A stretch of 64,000 nucleotides of DNA from Streptomyces sp. S.PB5 (GTDB taxonomy: Bacteria > Actinomycetota > Actinomycetes > Streptomycetales > Streptomycetaceae), in NCBI RefSeq assembly GCF_030403745.1, contig NZ_JAQMWP010000003.1, positions 124,001 through 188,000 on the forward strand. Direction: 5' to 3'. Every line of letters begins with the position of its first letter. The first letter of the stretch is position 1. The position numbers were made by a program, and so were the translations under genes. The notes beneath the pieces were generated by a model. It searched no databases, was not told where the DNA came from, and was given only the letters and a program-made list of their open reading frames with translations. Shown in pieces: positions 1 through 7,330 of the stretch.

Positions 1-1
1 G

Positions 2-424
2 CTGGGGCGGAGCCTGCTGTTGACGGTCACCTGTCTGCTGGGCGCCCTGCTGTGCGCGGGGATCGCCCTGCCGGTCCCGGTGTGGGCGCTGGCCGTGATG
101 CTCGCCGTCCTCGGCTTCTGCCTCGGTGTCGGACAGCCGCTGTCCATGACGACGGTCGTCCAGGCGGCCCCCGACGGCGCCCGCTCCACGGCCCTCGCCC
201 TGCGCCTGACCGGCAACCGGCTGGGCCAGGTGGCGGCGCCGGCGACGGCGGGCCTGGTGGCCGGCGTGGCGGGGGTGGCGGCGCCCTTCGTGATGCTGGG
301 CGCGCTGCTGCTGCTCTCCTCGGGCGTGGCACTGCGCTCACCGGCGAAGCCGGCCGCGGGGTCCGGTGAGCAGGCCGGGCCTCGCCGGTCCGGCGCTTCC
401 TTGGGCCGAAAGAGCGAAGAGTGA
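2..424 (+). CDS. MFS transporter, C-terminal part (cut by window start)
   Basis: The reading frame is open from the first bases and ends at a TGA at 422-424, so this is the last ~140 residues of a longer membrane protein. It shows three to four hydrophobic helices. A helix-connecting segment, PLSMTTVVQAAPDGARSTAL, followed by RLTGNRLGQVAAP, is typical of helices 10-11 of drug/metabolite major facilitator permeases. The tail is short, hydrophilic and Arg/Ser rich. The substrate cannot be told because the N-terminal half is outside the window. The ~100 bp after it hold the promoter of the next gene. Confidence 0.75.
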   Translation: MGRSLLLTVTCLLGALLCAGIALPVPVWALAVMLAVLGFCLGVGQPLSMTTVVQAAPDGARSTALALRLTGNRLGQVAAPATAGLVAGVAGVAAPFVMLGALLLLSSGVALRSPAKPAAGSGEQAGPRRSGASLGRKSEE

Positions 425-472
425 CGGGCTGCGGCGCGGGCCTCCCGCCACCGGCGAACGGAATGTGACAAA

Positions 473-513
473 GAGTCAGGCGAAGCATGATTTATACGAT
501 AATCGTCTGACTC
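473..513. promoter_or_regulatory. Nested inverted repeats before the secreted protein gene
   Basis: GAGTCAGGCGA (473-483) and TCGTCTGACTC (503-513) are inverted repeats with one mismatch. They surround an unusually AT-rich 19-nt segment that runs into a second, perfect palindrome ACGATAATCGT (496-506). The Shine-Dalgarno GGAGG follows at about 515. The AT-rich core probably contains the -10 region, so the dyad may be an operator or an mRNA hairpin just upstream of the ribosome site. The regulator is unknown. Confidence 0.5.
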
Positions 514-523
514 GGAGGACTTC

Positions 524-1099
524 ATGCTCACTACGGCCCGCCGACGCCGTGCCACCGCCGTCGCGACCCTCGCCCTCGCGGGGTGCGCCCTGACCGCGGT
601 ATCCGCGGTCGCCGCCCCTCCGGGGGACAACGGAGACGTCAAGATCCACGTGGAGTTCAAGCCGGACGCCGAGCCGGACAACGACCCCCACGTCTGCAGC
701 TTCTACCTCGATGCCTTCAACTTCGACGCGGGGGAGAAGGTCCACTGGAAGATCGCGGGCCAGCCCCCGTCCGCCGGCGGCTCGGCCGAGGAAGGGGACC
801 TCACCCTCAACGCCGGCGGCGGCGGCACCACCGACGTGATCGCGCTGTCCAACGGGCACTACAAGCTCACGTGGCTCACCGACAAGGGCCACGGCGCGGG
901 CAAGCACAAGGTGTTCTGGGTCGACTGCCCGCCCGGCGGACCCGGTGGCCCCGGCGGTCCGAACGGCGGTCCGCCGGCCGGCGGCGGCGGGCTCGCCCGC
1001 GGTGACGCGTTCGCCCCGGTCGCCGGTGCGGCCGTCGGCCTGACCGCGGTCGGCGGGGTGATGTGGTTCCGGCTCCGTCGTCGCCCGCATGGCGCGTAG
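524..1099 (+). CDS. Secreted protein with C-terminal membrane anchor
   Basis: A 191-residue protein. Residues 1-31 form a signal peptide (Arg-rich start, hydrophobic core, AVAAP-type cleavage). The mature domain (about 32-135) is unrecognised, has two cysteines, and is rich in Asp, Gly and Trp. A Gly/Pro linker of GGP repeats (about 137-160) leads to a single C-terminal transmembrane helix and a tail of RLRRRPHGA. This is the layout of a wall-spanning, membrane-held surface protein; I see no LPXTG-type motif. GGAGG lies 6-7 nt before the ATG. It overlaps the sortase gene by 11 bp, so the two are translationally coupled and the protein may work with or near the sortase. Function unknown. Confidence 0.75.
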   Translation: MLTTARRRRATAVATLALAGCALTAVSAVAAPPGDNGDVKIHVEFKPDAEPDNDPHVCSFYLDAFNFDAGEKVHWKIAGQPPSAGGSAEEGDLTLNAGGGGTTDVIALSNGHYKLTWLTDKGHGAGKHKVFWVDCPPGGPGGPGGPNGGPPAGGGGLARGDAFAPVAGAAVGLTAVGGVMWFRLRRRPHGA

Positions 1100-2240
1100 T
1101 CACCCGCACAGGCCCTGGCGCCGGACGCGCGCCTACCGCCTCGCGAGGACGATCCTGGTGACCGTCTCGCTGGTGGTCGGCGGCGTCTCGTGGGCCCAGG
1201 GAGAGGAGCCCGGCGGGGCGACCGAGGCCGCCCGGCCCGGCTCCCCGGCGGCCTCGCGCACCGACGGGGCCGACGCACGCGGTGCGATGCGGCGGGGCGA
1301 GGAGCGCGGCGGTACGGGGGAGCGGGCCCAGGGCGGACCGGGCGTGGGCCCGCAGGGCGGCGGGACGGGTACGGCGAACCGTCCTGGCGTTGGCCCGCAG
1401 GGGAGCGGGGCGGGGACCGTGAACCGTCCTGGCGTTGGCCGGCAGGGGAGCGGGGCGGGTGCAATGAATCGTCCTGGCGTAGGCCCACAGGGCGGCGGGA
1501 CGGGTGCGGCGAACCGTCCCGGCGTGGACCCGCAGGGCGGCGGGGCGGGGACCGCGAACCGTCCCGGCGGCGTTGGCCCGCAGGGCAGTGGGGAAGCGGC
1601 CGCGGGCCGTCCCGGCGTACGGCCGCCGGGCGTCGGCGGGGCGGCTCCGAACCGTCCCGGTGCCCCGGGGGCGCCCGGCCTCGCCGCACCGCCCCGCACG
1701 GGCGCGCCGGCGCCCGGTCGACCGGCCCTGACGCCGCGGCGCCCCACGGCCGCACCCCGACTCCTCCCGCGCTCCCGCGCCACCCGCCTCGTCATCCGCT
1801 TCCTCGACATCGACGCCCCGGTCATGAGCCTCCGCCTCGACCGCAACCGCCGCTTGCCCGCACCGCCGGACGACGACGCGAACCTGGTCGGCTGGTACGA
1901 GGGCGGCCCGTCACCCGGCCAGCAGGGCACCGCGGTCGCCGTCGGCCACCTTGACACCGACACCGGCCCGGCCGTCTTCGCCGGCCTCAGCGAAGCGCAA
2001 CGGGGCCGCCTGATCGAGGTGACCCGCGCCGACGGACGGGTCGCGGTCTACTCCGTCGACGCGGTGAAGTCGTACGAGAAGGACCGGTTCCCCGACCGCG
2101 AGGTGTACGGCGCCCGGGGTCGCCCCGAACTACGGCTGATCACCTGCGGCGGCGACTTCGACCGCAGGACCGGCTACTCGGGCAACGTGGTCGTCTTCGC
2201 CCACCTGACCGAGACCCGCGAGCCGGCCCGCCGGCGCTGA
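1089..2240 (+). CDS. Class F sortase with repeat linker
   Basis: A 383-residue membrane-anchored transpeptidase. An N-terminal helix (about 18-36) is followed by a long low-complexity linker. The linker holds seven near-copies of a 15-residue unit, consensus GVGPQGxGxGTANRP, at about residues 85-190. The C-terminal catalytic domain (about 230-380) has the sortase His in AVGHLDT (His287), the nucleophile in LITCGGDF (Cys353) and a likely catalytic Arg just after it (DRRTGYSGN). Class F sortases are known in actinobacteria; their substrates are poorly defined. The linker is long enough to carry the enzyme out through the wall. Translation is coupled to the preceding surface protein gene. Confidence 0.88.
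   Translation: MARSHPHRPWRRTRAYRLARTILVTVSLVVGGVSWAQGEEPGGATEAARPGSPAASRTDGADARGAMRRGEERGGTGERAQGGPGVGPQGGGTGTANRPGVGPQGSGAGTVNRPGVGRQGSGAGAMNRPGVGPQGGGTGAANRPGVDPQGGGAGTANRPGGVGPQGSGEAAAGRPGVRPPGVGGAAPNRPGAPGAPGLAAPPRTGAPAPGRPALTPRRPTAAPRLLPRSRATRLVIRFLDIDAPVMSLRLDRNRRLPAPPDDDANLVGWYEGGPSPGQQGTAVAVGHLDTDTGPAVFAGLSEAQRGRLIEVTRADGRVAVYSVDAVKSYEKDRFPDREVYGARGRPELRLITCGGDFDRRTGYSGNVVVFAHLTETREPARRR
1341..1660 (+). repeat. 45-bp in-frame tandem repeats in the sortase gene
   Basis: Seven imperfect copies of a 45-bp unit encode the Gly/Pro/Gln/Asn-rich linker of the class F sortase. One copy has an extra Gly codon, and the last copies have diverged. All length changes are whole codons, which fits a translated, expandable spacer. 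Copy number is likely to vary between strains. Confidence 0.8.
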
Positions 2241-2370
2241 CGCGGGCGGCTGCCCCGTCCGGCACTGTCCCCGGCGGTGGCCGCCCGGCGCTTCCCTCCC
2301 GGCCCGTCGTCCGGCGCCGGCCTCGGCGGTTGGCGTCCGGTGCTCGCCCCGGCCCGTCGTCGGCCGATGG

Positions 2371-2600
2371 CTCTGCCTGGTGTGTCGTCGGCGGTTCACC
2401 GGCGCTTGCCGTCTGGCGCTGTCCCCCGGGCGTCTGCTGTCTGGCGTTGGCTCTGCCAGGTCTGCCGTGGGCGGTTCACCTGCGCTTGTCGTCCGGCGCT
2501 TCCCCTCGGCGCGTCTTCGGGTGCAGGCTCTGCCCGGTCTGCCGTGGGCGGTTCACCCGCGCCCGCCGCCCGGCACTGCCCCCCGCACCCGCCGTCGGCC
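2371..2600. repeat. About three 77-80 bp imperfect tandem repeats in an intergenic region
   Basis: The 2241-2977 interval is non-coding by my reading. Units start with CTCTGCC at about 2371, 2451 and 2528, and each contains GGCGGTTCACC ending at 2400, 2480 and 2557. The rest of each unit alternates CTTG/GTCCGGCGCT-type sequence and decays toward 2700. No convincing ribosome site or protein similarity is seen in any frame. The stretch from 2600 to 2977 is pyrimidine-rich and ends in the promoter region of the ABC ATPase gene. Confidence 0.6.
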
Positions 2601-2977
2601 CCTGCCCCCTTACCCGAGCCCGCCGCCGGCAGCTCACCCGCACCCGCCATCCCGCACCGAGTCACCCGACCCGCATTCGCCCCCGGCAATCCACCCGCCC
2701 CCACCCCCCAGGCCCTGAATCCGGACGTCCGTTTTCTCACCTGCTGGACGGGGACGTCCGATCCGGCCGATCCCCTTCCCCAGGGTGCGCACATTCCGTT
2801 AACTTCCGTGACTCACAAGCCCCTTGCGAACCGCGCGGGGCATCCGACCTCATGCACAGGGTCTGTTCGGCGGATCAGGTCGGGGGAAGCGGCAGGGCCG
2901 GTCCGTCTTCCCCGTGTCCGTCGGCTCGATCCGCCGGACAGGCCCTGGCGCTCCGTCAGCCCTCGGGGGCAGCCGCC

Positions 2978-4318
2978 ATGACACGCGCCATCTCGTTGCA
3001 CGACGTGAGCAAGAGCTACACCCGGGGCACCCGAGTGGTGGACCGGCTGTCGCTGGACATCGCGCCCGGCGAATTCCTCGTCCTGCTCGGACCGTCCGGG
3101 TGCGGCAAGTCCACGGTCCTGCGGATGATCGCCGGGCTGGAGGAGATCGACGAGGGCGAGCTGCTGCTCGACGGCGAGTACGCCAACGACCTGCCGCCCT
3201 CGGGCCGGGACATGGCGATGGTGTTCCAGAACTTCGCCCTGTACCCGAGCATGACCAGCCGCGACAACATCGGCTTCCCGCTCCGCATCGAGTCCCCCGG
3301 CGCCGACCCGCGCCCGCGCGTGGACGCCACCGCCCGCATGCTCGGCATCGAGGAACTCCTCGACCGCTTCCCGGGCCAGCTCTCCGGCGGCGAACGCCAG
3401 CGCGTCGCGATGGGCCGGGCCATCGCCCGCCACCCCTCCGCGTTCCTGATGGACGAGCCGCTGTCCAACCTCGACGCCAAACTCCGCAACCATCTGCGCG
3501 CCGAGATCTCCGCGCTCACAAGGGAGCTGGGCGTCACCACGGTCTACGTCACCCACGACCAGTCCGAGGCGATGTCGCTGGGCGACCGGGTCGCGGTCCT
3601 GCGCGGCGGGGTCCTCCAGCAAGTGGGCACCCCACGCTCGGTCTACGCCCTGCCCCGCAACGTCTTCGCCGCCGCCTTCATCGGCACCCCGCGCATCAAC
3701 CTCCTCCGCGGTCTGGTCCGCGCCCCGCTCGACGGCGCGATGACCATCAGCCTCGGCAAGCAGTACCTCCGTCTGCCCGAACCCCTCTCCCTGGACCACC
3801 AGTTGCTCCGCGTCCAGCAGGGCCGGGAGGTCATCGTGGGCCTGCGCTCGGAGGCGATCCGTATCGCCAGACCGTCCTCCGCCCGCCCCGGCGAGATGGC
3901 GCTCACCGGTCTGGTGGAGCACGTGGAGTTCCAGGGCCACGAGGTCCTCGTCCACTTCAACACCGGCTCCAGCCCCGCCGTCGTCCCCGACCTGGAGGCC
4001 CCACGCCCGGCGGCCCGCCCCACCCGGCGCCGCCGCCGCGACGGCACCACCGGCGTCCTGGACCGTCTGCGGCAACGCGCGGACGCCCTGCGCGCGGGCC
4101 CGGTGGTGGTCCTCGACGAACCGCCGGCCCCCGCCCCCGTCACGCCTCCCGACGGCCGCCTCCCCGGCGACCTGATCGTCCGCACCACCCCCGACATCGA
4201 CTTCCGCCACGGCATGCAGGTGCCCCTCCTTGTCGACCTCGCCCACCTGTTCGTCTTCGACCAGCACGGCGAACGCATCTGCCCGGCCCCGGCCAGGCTG
4301 CCGGACCTGGAGGAGTGA
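2978..4318 (+). CDS. Orphan ABC transporter ATPase, sugar-importer (MsmK/UgpC) type
   Basis: A 446-residue ATP-binding subunit of the carbohydrate importer family. Walker A is GPSGCGKST (39-46), followed by the Q-loop VFQNFALYPSM, the signature LSGGERQRVAMGRA, Walker B FLMDEPLSNLDAKL and switch His VTHDQSEAM. The C-terminal half is a TOBE regulatory domain, as in maltose-type ATPases. Odd: a basic and Pro-rich insert of about 60 residues lies within the TOBE region (from PAARPTRRRRRD to PPDGRLPGD), making it longer than the usual ~370-residue protein. No permease or binding protein lies beside it, so it may energise importers encoded elsewhere, as MsiK does. The ATG at 2978 is the first start consistent with the family; the frame is open far upstream but that part is not protein-like. 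Confidence 0.87.
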   Translation: MTRAISLHDVSKSYTRGTRVVDRLSLDIAPGEFLVLLGPSGCGKSTVLRMIAGLEEIDEGELLLDGEYANDLPPSGRDMAMVFQNFALYPSMTSRDNIGFPLRIESPGADPRPRVDATARMLGIEELLDRFPGQLSGGERQRVAMGRAIARHPSAFLMDEPLSNLDAKLRNHLRAEISALTRELGVTTVYVTHDQSEAMSLGDRVAVLRGGVLQQVGTPRSVYALPRNVFAAAFIGTPRINLLRGLVRAPLDGAMTISLGKQYLRLPEPLSLDHQLLRVQQGREVIVGLRSEAIRIARPSSARPGEMALTGLVEHVEFQGHEVLVHFNTGSSPAVVPDLEAPRPAARPTRRRRRDGTTGVLDRLRQRADALRAGPVVVLDEPPAPAPVTPPDGRLPGDLIVRTTPDIDFRHGMQVPLLVDLAHLFVFDQHGERICPAPARLPDLEE

Positions 4319-4582
4319 GCCCGGGCGGCGGCCTCTCCAGCGGGGTGGAGGGAAGGGGGCGATATTCCGGCGGTGCGCGTGGTGGGTGTTCGGGCGTGCG
4401 TGAGGATGCGGTGACCCGGGCCTGCCGGGCCCAGGACGCCGCTCCCGCCTGAAGCGGGTCAGGCCCTCATCGACGTACGACTCCGCCGGACCGGCCGCCA
4501 GGAGTCCGTGGGGAGGGTGGACGACAGGGCCCGGGTCGACTTCTGATGGCATGAGTCACGTACCGGGGCGTCTGGCGCGCGA

Positions 4583-4601
4583 AAACTATCGTCGCTAGTT
4601 T
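4583..4601. promoter_or_regulatory. 19-bp palindromic operator before the aldehyde dehydrogenase operon
   Basis: AAACTATCG-T-CGCTAGTTT is a 9-1-9 inverted repeat with one mismatch, 51 bp before the start codon. The same length, centre and outer arms (AAACTA...TA-TTT) recur at 11139-11157 beside a divergent TetR gene. I infer that this TetR also controls the dehydrogenase operon. The rest of the 4319-4652 gap shows no gene. Confidence 0.65.
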
Positions 4602-4652
4602 ATGAACCGGACCGCGCCGGACGACGACACGGCACCGCCGGGAGGAAGCACG

Positions 4653-6041
4653 ATGAAGGCACACGACGGCATGTACATCGACGGCGAGTGGCGCCCCGCC
4701 GCCGGCCGGGACACGATCGAGGTCGTGAACCCGGTCGACGAGCAGGTGATCGGCCATGTCCCGGCCGGCACCGCCGAGGACGTCGACACCGCCGTACGGG
4801 CCGCCCGTGCCGCCCTCCCGGCCTGGTCCGTGACCGCCCCCGCCGAGCGCGCGGCCCGCCTCGCCGCACTCCGGGACGTCCTGGTGTCCCGCAAGGACGA
4901 GATCGCCGAGACGGTCACCGCGGAACTCGGCTCGCCGCTGAAGTTCTCCGAGAACGTGCACGCCGCCGTCCCCATCGCCGTCGCGGGCTCGTACGCCGAA
5001 CTGGCCGCCACGTACGCCTTCGAGGAGCGGGTCGGCAACTCGGTCGTCCGCCAGGAACCGATCGGCGTGGTCGCCGCGATCACCCCCTGGAACTACCCCC
5101 TCCACCAGATCGTCGCCAAGGTGGCCCCGGCCCTCGCGGCCGGCTGCACGGTCGTCCTCAAGCCCGCCGAGGACACCCCGCTCGTCGCCCAGCTCTTCGC
5201 CGAGGCGGTCCATGAGGCGGGCGTCCCGGCGGGGGTGTTCAACCTCGTCACGGGCCTCGGCCCGGTCGCGGGCCAGGCCCTCGCCGAGCACGAGGGCGTC
5301 GACCTCGTCTCCTTCACCGGCTCCACCGCCGTCGGCCGCCAAATCGGCGCCACGGCCGGCGCCGCCGTCAAGAAGGTCGCCCTGGAACTCGGCGGCAAGT
5401 CCGCCAACGTCATCCTCCCGAGCGCCGACCTGGCGAGGGCCGTCAACGTGGGCGTCGCCAACGTGATGTCCAACTCCGGCCAGACATGCAGCGCTTGGAC
5501 CCGCATGCTGGTCCACCGGGACCAGTACGACGAGGCGGTCAAACTCGCCGCCACCGCCGCCGCCAAGTACGGCGACCGCATCGGCCCGGTCGTCAACGCC
5601 AAGCAGCGGGCTCGGGTGCGGGGTTACATCGAGAAGGGCGTCGCCGAGGGCGCCCGGCTGGTCGCCGGTGGCCCGGAATCCCCGCGCGAGCAGGGCTACT
5701 TCGTGTCCCCGACGGTCTTCGCCGATGTGACGCCCGAGATGACCGTCGCCCAGGAGGAGATCTTCGGCCCGGTCCTCTGCGTCCTTGGCTACGAGGACGA
5801 GGAGGACGCCCTGCGCATCGCCAACGGCACGGTGTACGGCCTCGCGGGCGCCGTGTGGGCGGGCGAGGAGGCGGAGGCGGTGGCCTTCGCGCGCCGGATG
5901 GACACCGGCCAGGTCGACATCAACGGCGGCCGCTTCAACCCCCTCGCCCCGTTCGGCGGTTACAAGCAGTCCGGCGTCGGCCGCGAGCTCGGCCCACACG
6001 GTCTCGCCGAGTACCTCCAGACCAAGTCCCTGCAGTTCTAG
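4653..6041 (+). CDS. Aldehyde dehydrogenase family protein
   Basis: A 462-residue NAD(P)-dependent aldehyde dehydrogenase. Visible motifs: TPWNYPLHQI near the start of the coenzyme domain, FTGSTAVGRQIG (glycine motif), the general-base Glu in ALELGGKSANVI, and the catalytic Cys in NSGQTCSAWTR. The C-terminal EEIFGPVL and PFGGYKQSGVGRE motifs are also intact. An upstream in-frame ATG exists at 4602, but GGAGGA sits six bases before the ATG at 4653, which decides the start; the shorter protein also matches family length. The alcohol dehydrogenase follows after 10 bp, so the pair probably oxidises an alcohol to an acid. The substrate is not predictable from sequence. Confidence 0.92.
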   Translation: MKAHDGMYIDGEWRPAAGRDTIEVVNPVDEQVIGHVPAGTAEDVDTAVRAARAALPAWSVTAPAERAARLAALRDVLVSRKDEIAETVTAELGSPLKFSENVHAAVPIAVAGSYAELAATYAFEERVGNSVVRQEPIGVVAAITPWNYPLHQIVAKVAPALAAGCTVVLKPAEDTPLVAQLFAEAVHEAGVPAGVFNLVTGLGPVAGQALAEHEGVDLVSFTGSTAVGRQIGATAGAAVKKVALELGGKSANVILPSADLARAVNVGVANVMSNSGQTCSAWTRMLVHRDQYDEAVKLAATAAAKYGDRIGPVVNAKQRARVRGYIEKGVAEGARLVAGGPESPREQGYFVSPTVFADVTPEMTVAQEEIFGPVLCVLGYEDEEDALRIANGTVYGLAGAVWAGEEAEAVAFARRMDTGQVDINGGRFNPLAPFGGYKQSGVGRELGPHGLAEYLQTKSLQF

Positions 6042-6051
6042 GAGCGTTTCC

Positions 6052-7131
6052 GTGGTTCGCGCAGCAGTCCTTCCCGCCGTGGGCGCTCCTCTGGAGGTCA
6101 CCGACATCGAGCTCCCGGACCCCGGCCCCGGCCAGGTCCGCGTCCGCCTCGCCGCCGCCGGCGTCTGCCACTCCGACCTGTCCCTGTCCAACGGCACGAT
6201 GAGGGTGCCGGTCCCGGCGGTGCTCGGCCACGAGGGCGCGGGCACGGTCGTGGCCGTCGGCGAGGGCGTGACCGGTGTCTCGCCCGGCGCCGGGGTCGTC
6301 CTCAACTGGGCCCCGTCCTGCGGCAGTTGCCACGCCTGCTCGCTCGGCGAGGTATGGCTGTGCGCAAACGCCCTCAACGGCGCCGCCGACGTCCACGCCC
6401 GCACGGCCGACGGCACCGACCTCCACCCGGGCCTGAACGTCGCCGCGTTCGCCGAGGAGACGGTCGTGCCGGCGTCCTGTGTCCTTCCCCTCCCCGAGGG
6501 CATCCCCCTCACGGACGCGGCCCTCCTCGGCTGCGCCGTCCTCACCGGCTACGGCGCCGTCCACCACGCCGCGAAGGTCCGCGAGGGCGAGACGGTCGCC
6601 GTGTACGGCGTCGGGGGAGTGGGTCTCGCCGCGCTCCAGGCCGCCCGGATCGCGGGCGCCGCGAAGATCGTCGCGGTCGACGTCTCCCCGGCGAAGGAGG
6701 AACTGGCCCGCGAGGCCGGCGCCACCGACTACGTCGTCGCCTCCGAGAACACGGCCCGCGAGATCCGCGCCCTCACCGGCAAGCAGGGCGTCGACGTCGC
6801 CGTCGAGTGCGTGGGCCGCGCCACCACCATCCGCACCGCCTGGGACTCCACCCGCCGCGGCGGCCGTACGACGGTCGTCGGCATCGGCGGCAAGGACCAG
6901 CAGGTCACCTTCAACGCCCTGGAGATCTTCCACTGGGGCCGCACCCTCTCCGGCTGCGTCTACGGCAACTCCAACCCGGCCGAGGACCTTCCGGTGCTCG
7001 CCGGACACATCCGCGCGGGCCGCCTGGACCTGGGTGCGCTGGTGACGGAACGGATCGCCCTGGACGGCATTCCGGCGGCCTTCGAGAACATGCTCGCGGG
7101 CAAGGGCGGCAGGGCGCTGGTCGTCTTCTAG
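6052..7131 (+). CDS. Zinc-dependent alcohol dehydrogenase (class III-like)
   Basis: A 359-residue medium-chain dehydrogenase. Catalytic zinc ligands are in GVCHSDL and GHEGAG. The structural zinc site is the four-cysteine cluster CGSCHACSLGEVWLC. The Rossmann motif is GVGGVGLAAL. The cofactor domain and C-terminal part resemble NAD-dependent class III/NDMA-type actinobacterial enzymes. It starts with GTG; GGAG, which overlaps the aldehyde dehydrogenase stop, lies seven bases before it. It is therefore the second gene of a tight two-gene operon ended by strong hairpins at 7130-7205. It probably makes the aldehyde used by its neighbour. Confidence 0.9.
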   Translation: MVRAAVLPAVGAPLEVTDIELPDPGPGQVRVRLAAAGVCHSDLSLSNGTMRVPVPAVLGHEGAGTVVAVGEGVTGVSPGAGVVLNWAPSCGSCHACSLGEVWLCANALNGAADVHARTADGTDLHPGLNVAAFAEETVVPASCVLPLPEGIPLTDAALLGCAVLTGYGAVHHAAKVREGETVAVYGVGGVGLAALQAARIAGAAKIVAVDVSPAKEELAREAGATDYVVASENTAREIRALTGKQGVDVAVECVGRATTIRTAWDSTRRGGRTTVVGIGGKDQQVTFNALEIFHWGRTLSGCVYGNSNPAEDLPVLAGHIRAGRLDLGALVTERIALDGIPAAFENMLAGKGGRALVVF

Positions 7132-7152
7132 GCCTGTCCGTCGGACAGGCCT
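7130..7152 (+). terminator. Hairpin terminator of the ALDH-ADH operon
   Basis: AGGCCTGTCCG and CGGACAGGCCT form perfect 11-bp arms around a single base. The hairpin starts on the last bases of the alcohol dehydrogenase stop codon. No clear U-tract follows, which is usual in streptomycetes. Confidence 0.75.
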
Positions 7153-7176
7153 GGCCCCCTTCGTCCGGTTGTCGTA

Positions 7177-7205
7177 GACCCCGACCTCGCCTCGAGGCCG
7201 GGGTC
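7177..7205 (+). terminator. Second hairpin after the ALDH-ADH operon
   Basis: GACCCCGACCTCG and CGAGGCCGGGGTC are 13-base arms with one mismatch and a 3-nt loop. It stands 25 bp after the first hairpin, giving a tandem terminator and insulating the symporter promoter downstream. Confidence 0.6.
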
Positions 7206-7266
7206 ATCGCCATGCTCACCAGCCCTTTGAGTGCTCCGGGCAACCTTCCGACACAACCGTTGCCTC

Positions 7267-7286
7267 CATACCGTCCGGTTAGTATG
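7267..7286. promoter_or_regulatory. CATAC...GTATG operator, site A (symporter)
   Basis: CATACCGTCCGGTTAGTATG has perfect outer arms CATAC/GTATG around a CCGG centre, 45 bp before the symporter start. It shares its layout with sites at 23145-23164 and 32898-32917. The TetR encoded next to the 23-kb site is the likely ligand (inference). Confidence 0.6.
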
Positions 7287-7330
7287 TTCGCCGCCAACGT
7301 CCCCACCGCACCCATCGGAGTGTGCACCGC

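Noticed and set aside
2813..4552. Long antisense reading frame (579 codons) over the ABC ATPase gene
   Set aside because: It is a shadow frame of a gene with full ABC motifs; composition is Ala/Gly/Arg/Val only and no motif is seen. The same holds for long frames at 4467-6545, 11171-12736, 14607-17174, 20284-23079, 23891-25726, 30570-32948 and 49732-52578.
4602..4652. Upstream ATG of the aldehyde dehydrogenase
   Set aside because: It overlaps the operator region and has no ribosome site, whereas GGAGGA is ideally placed for the ATG at 4653.
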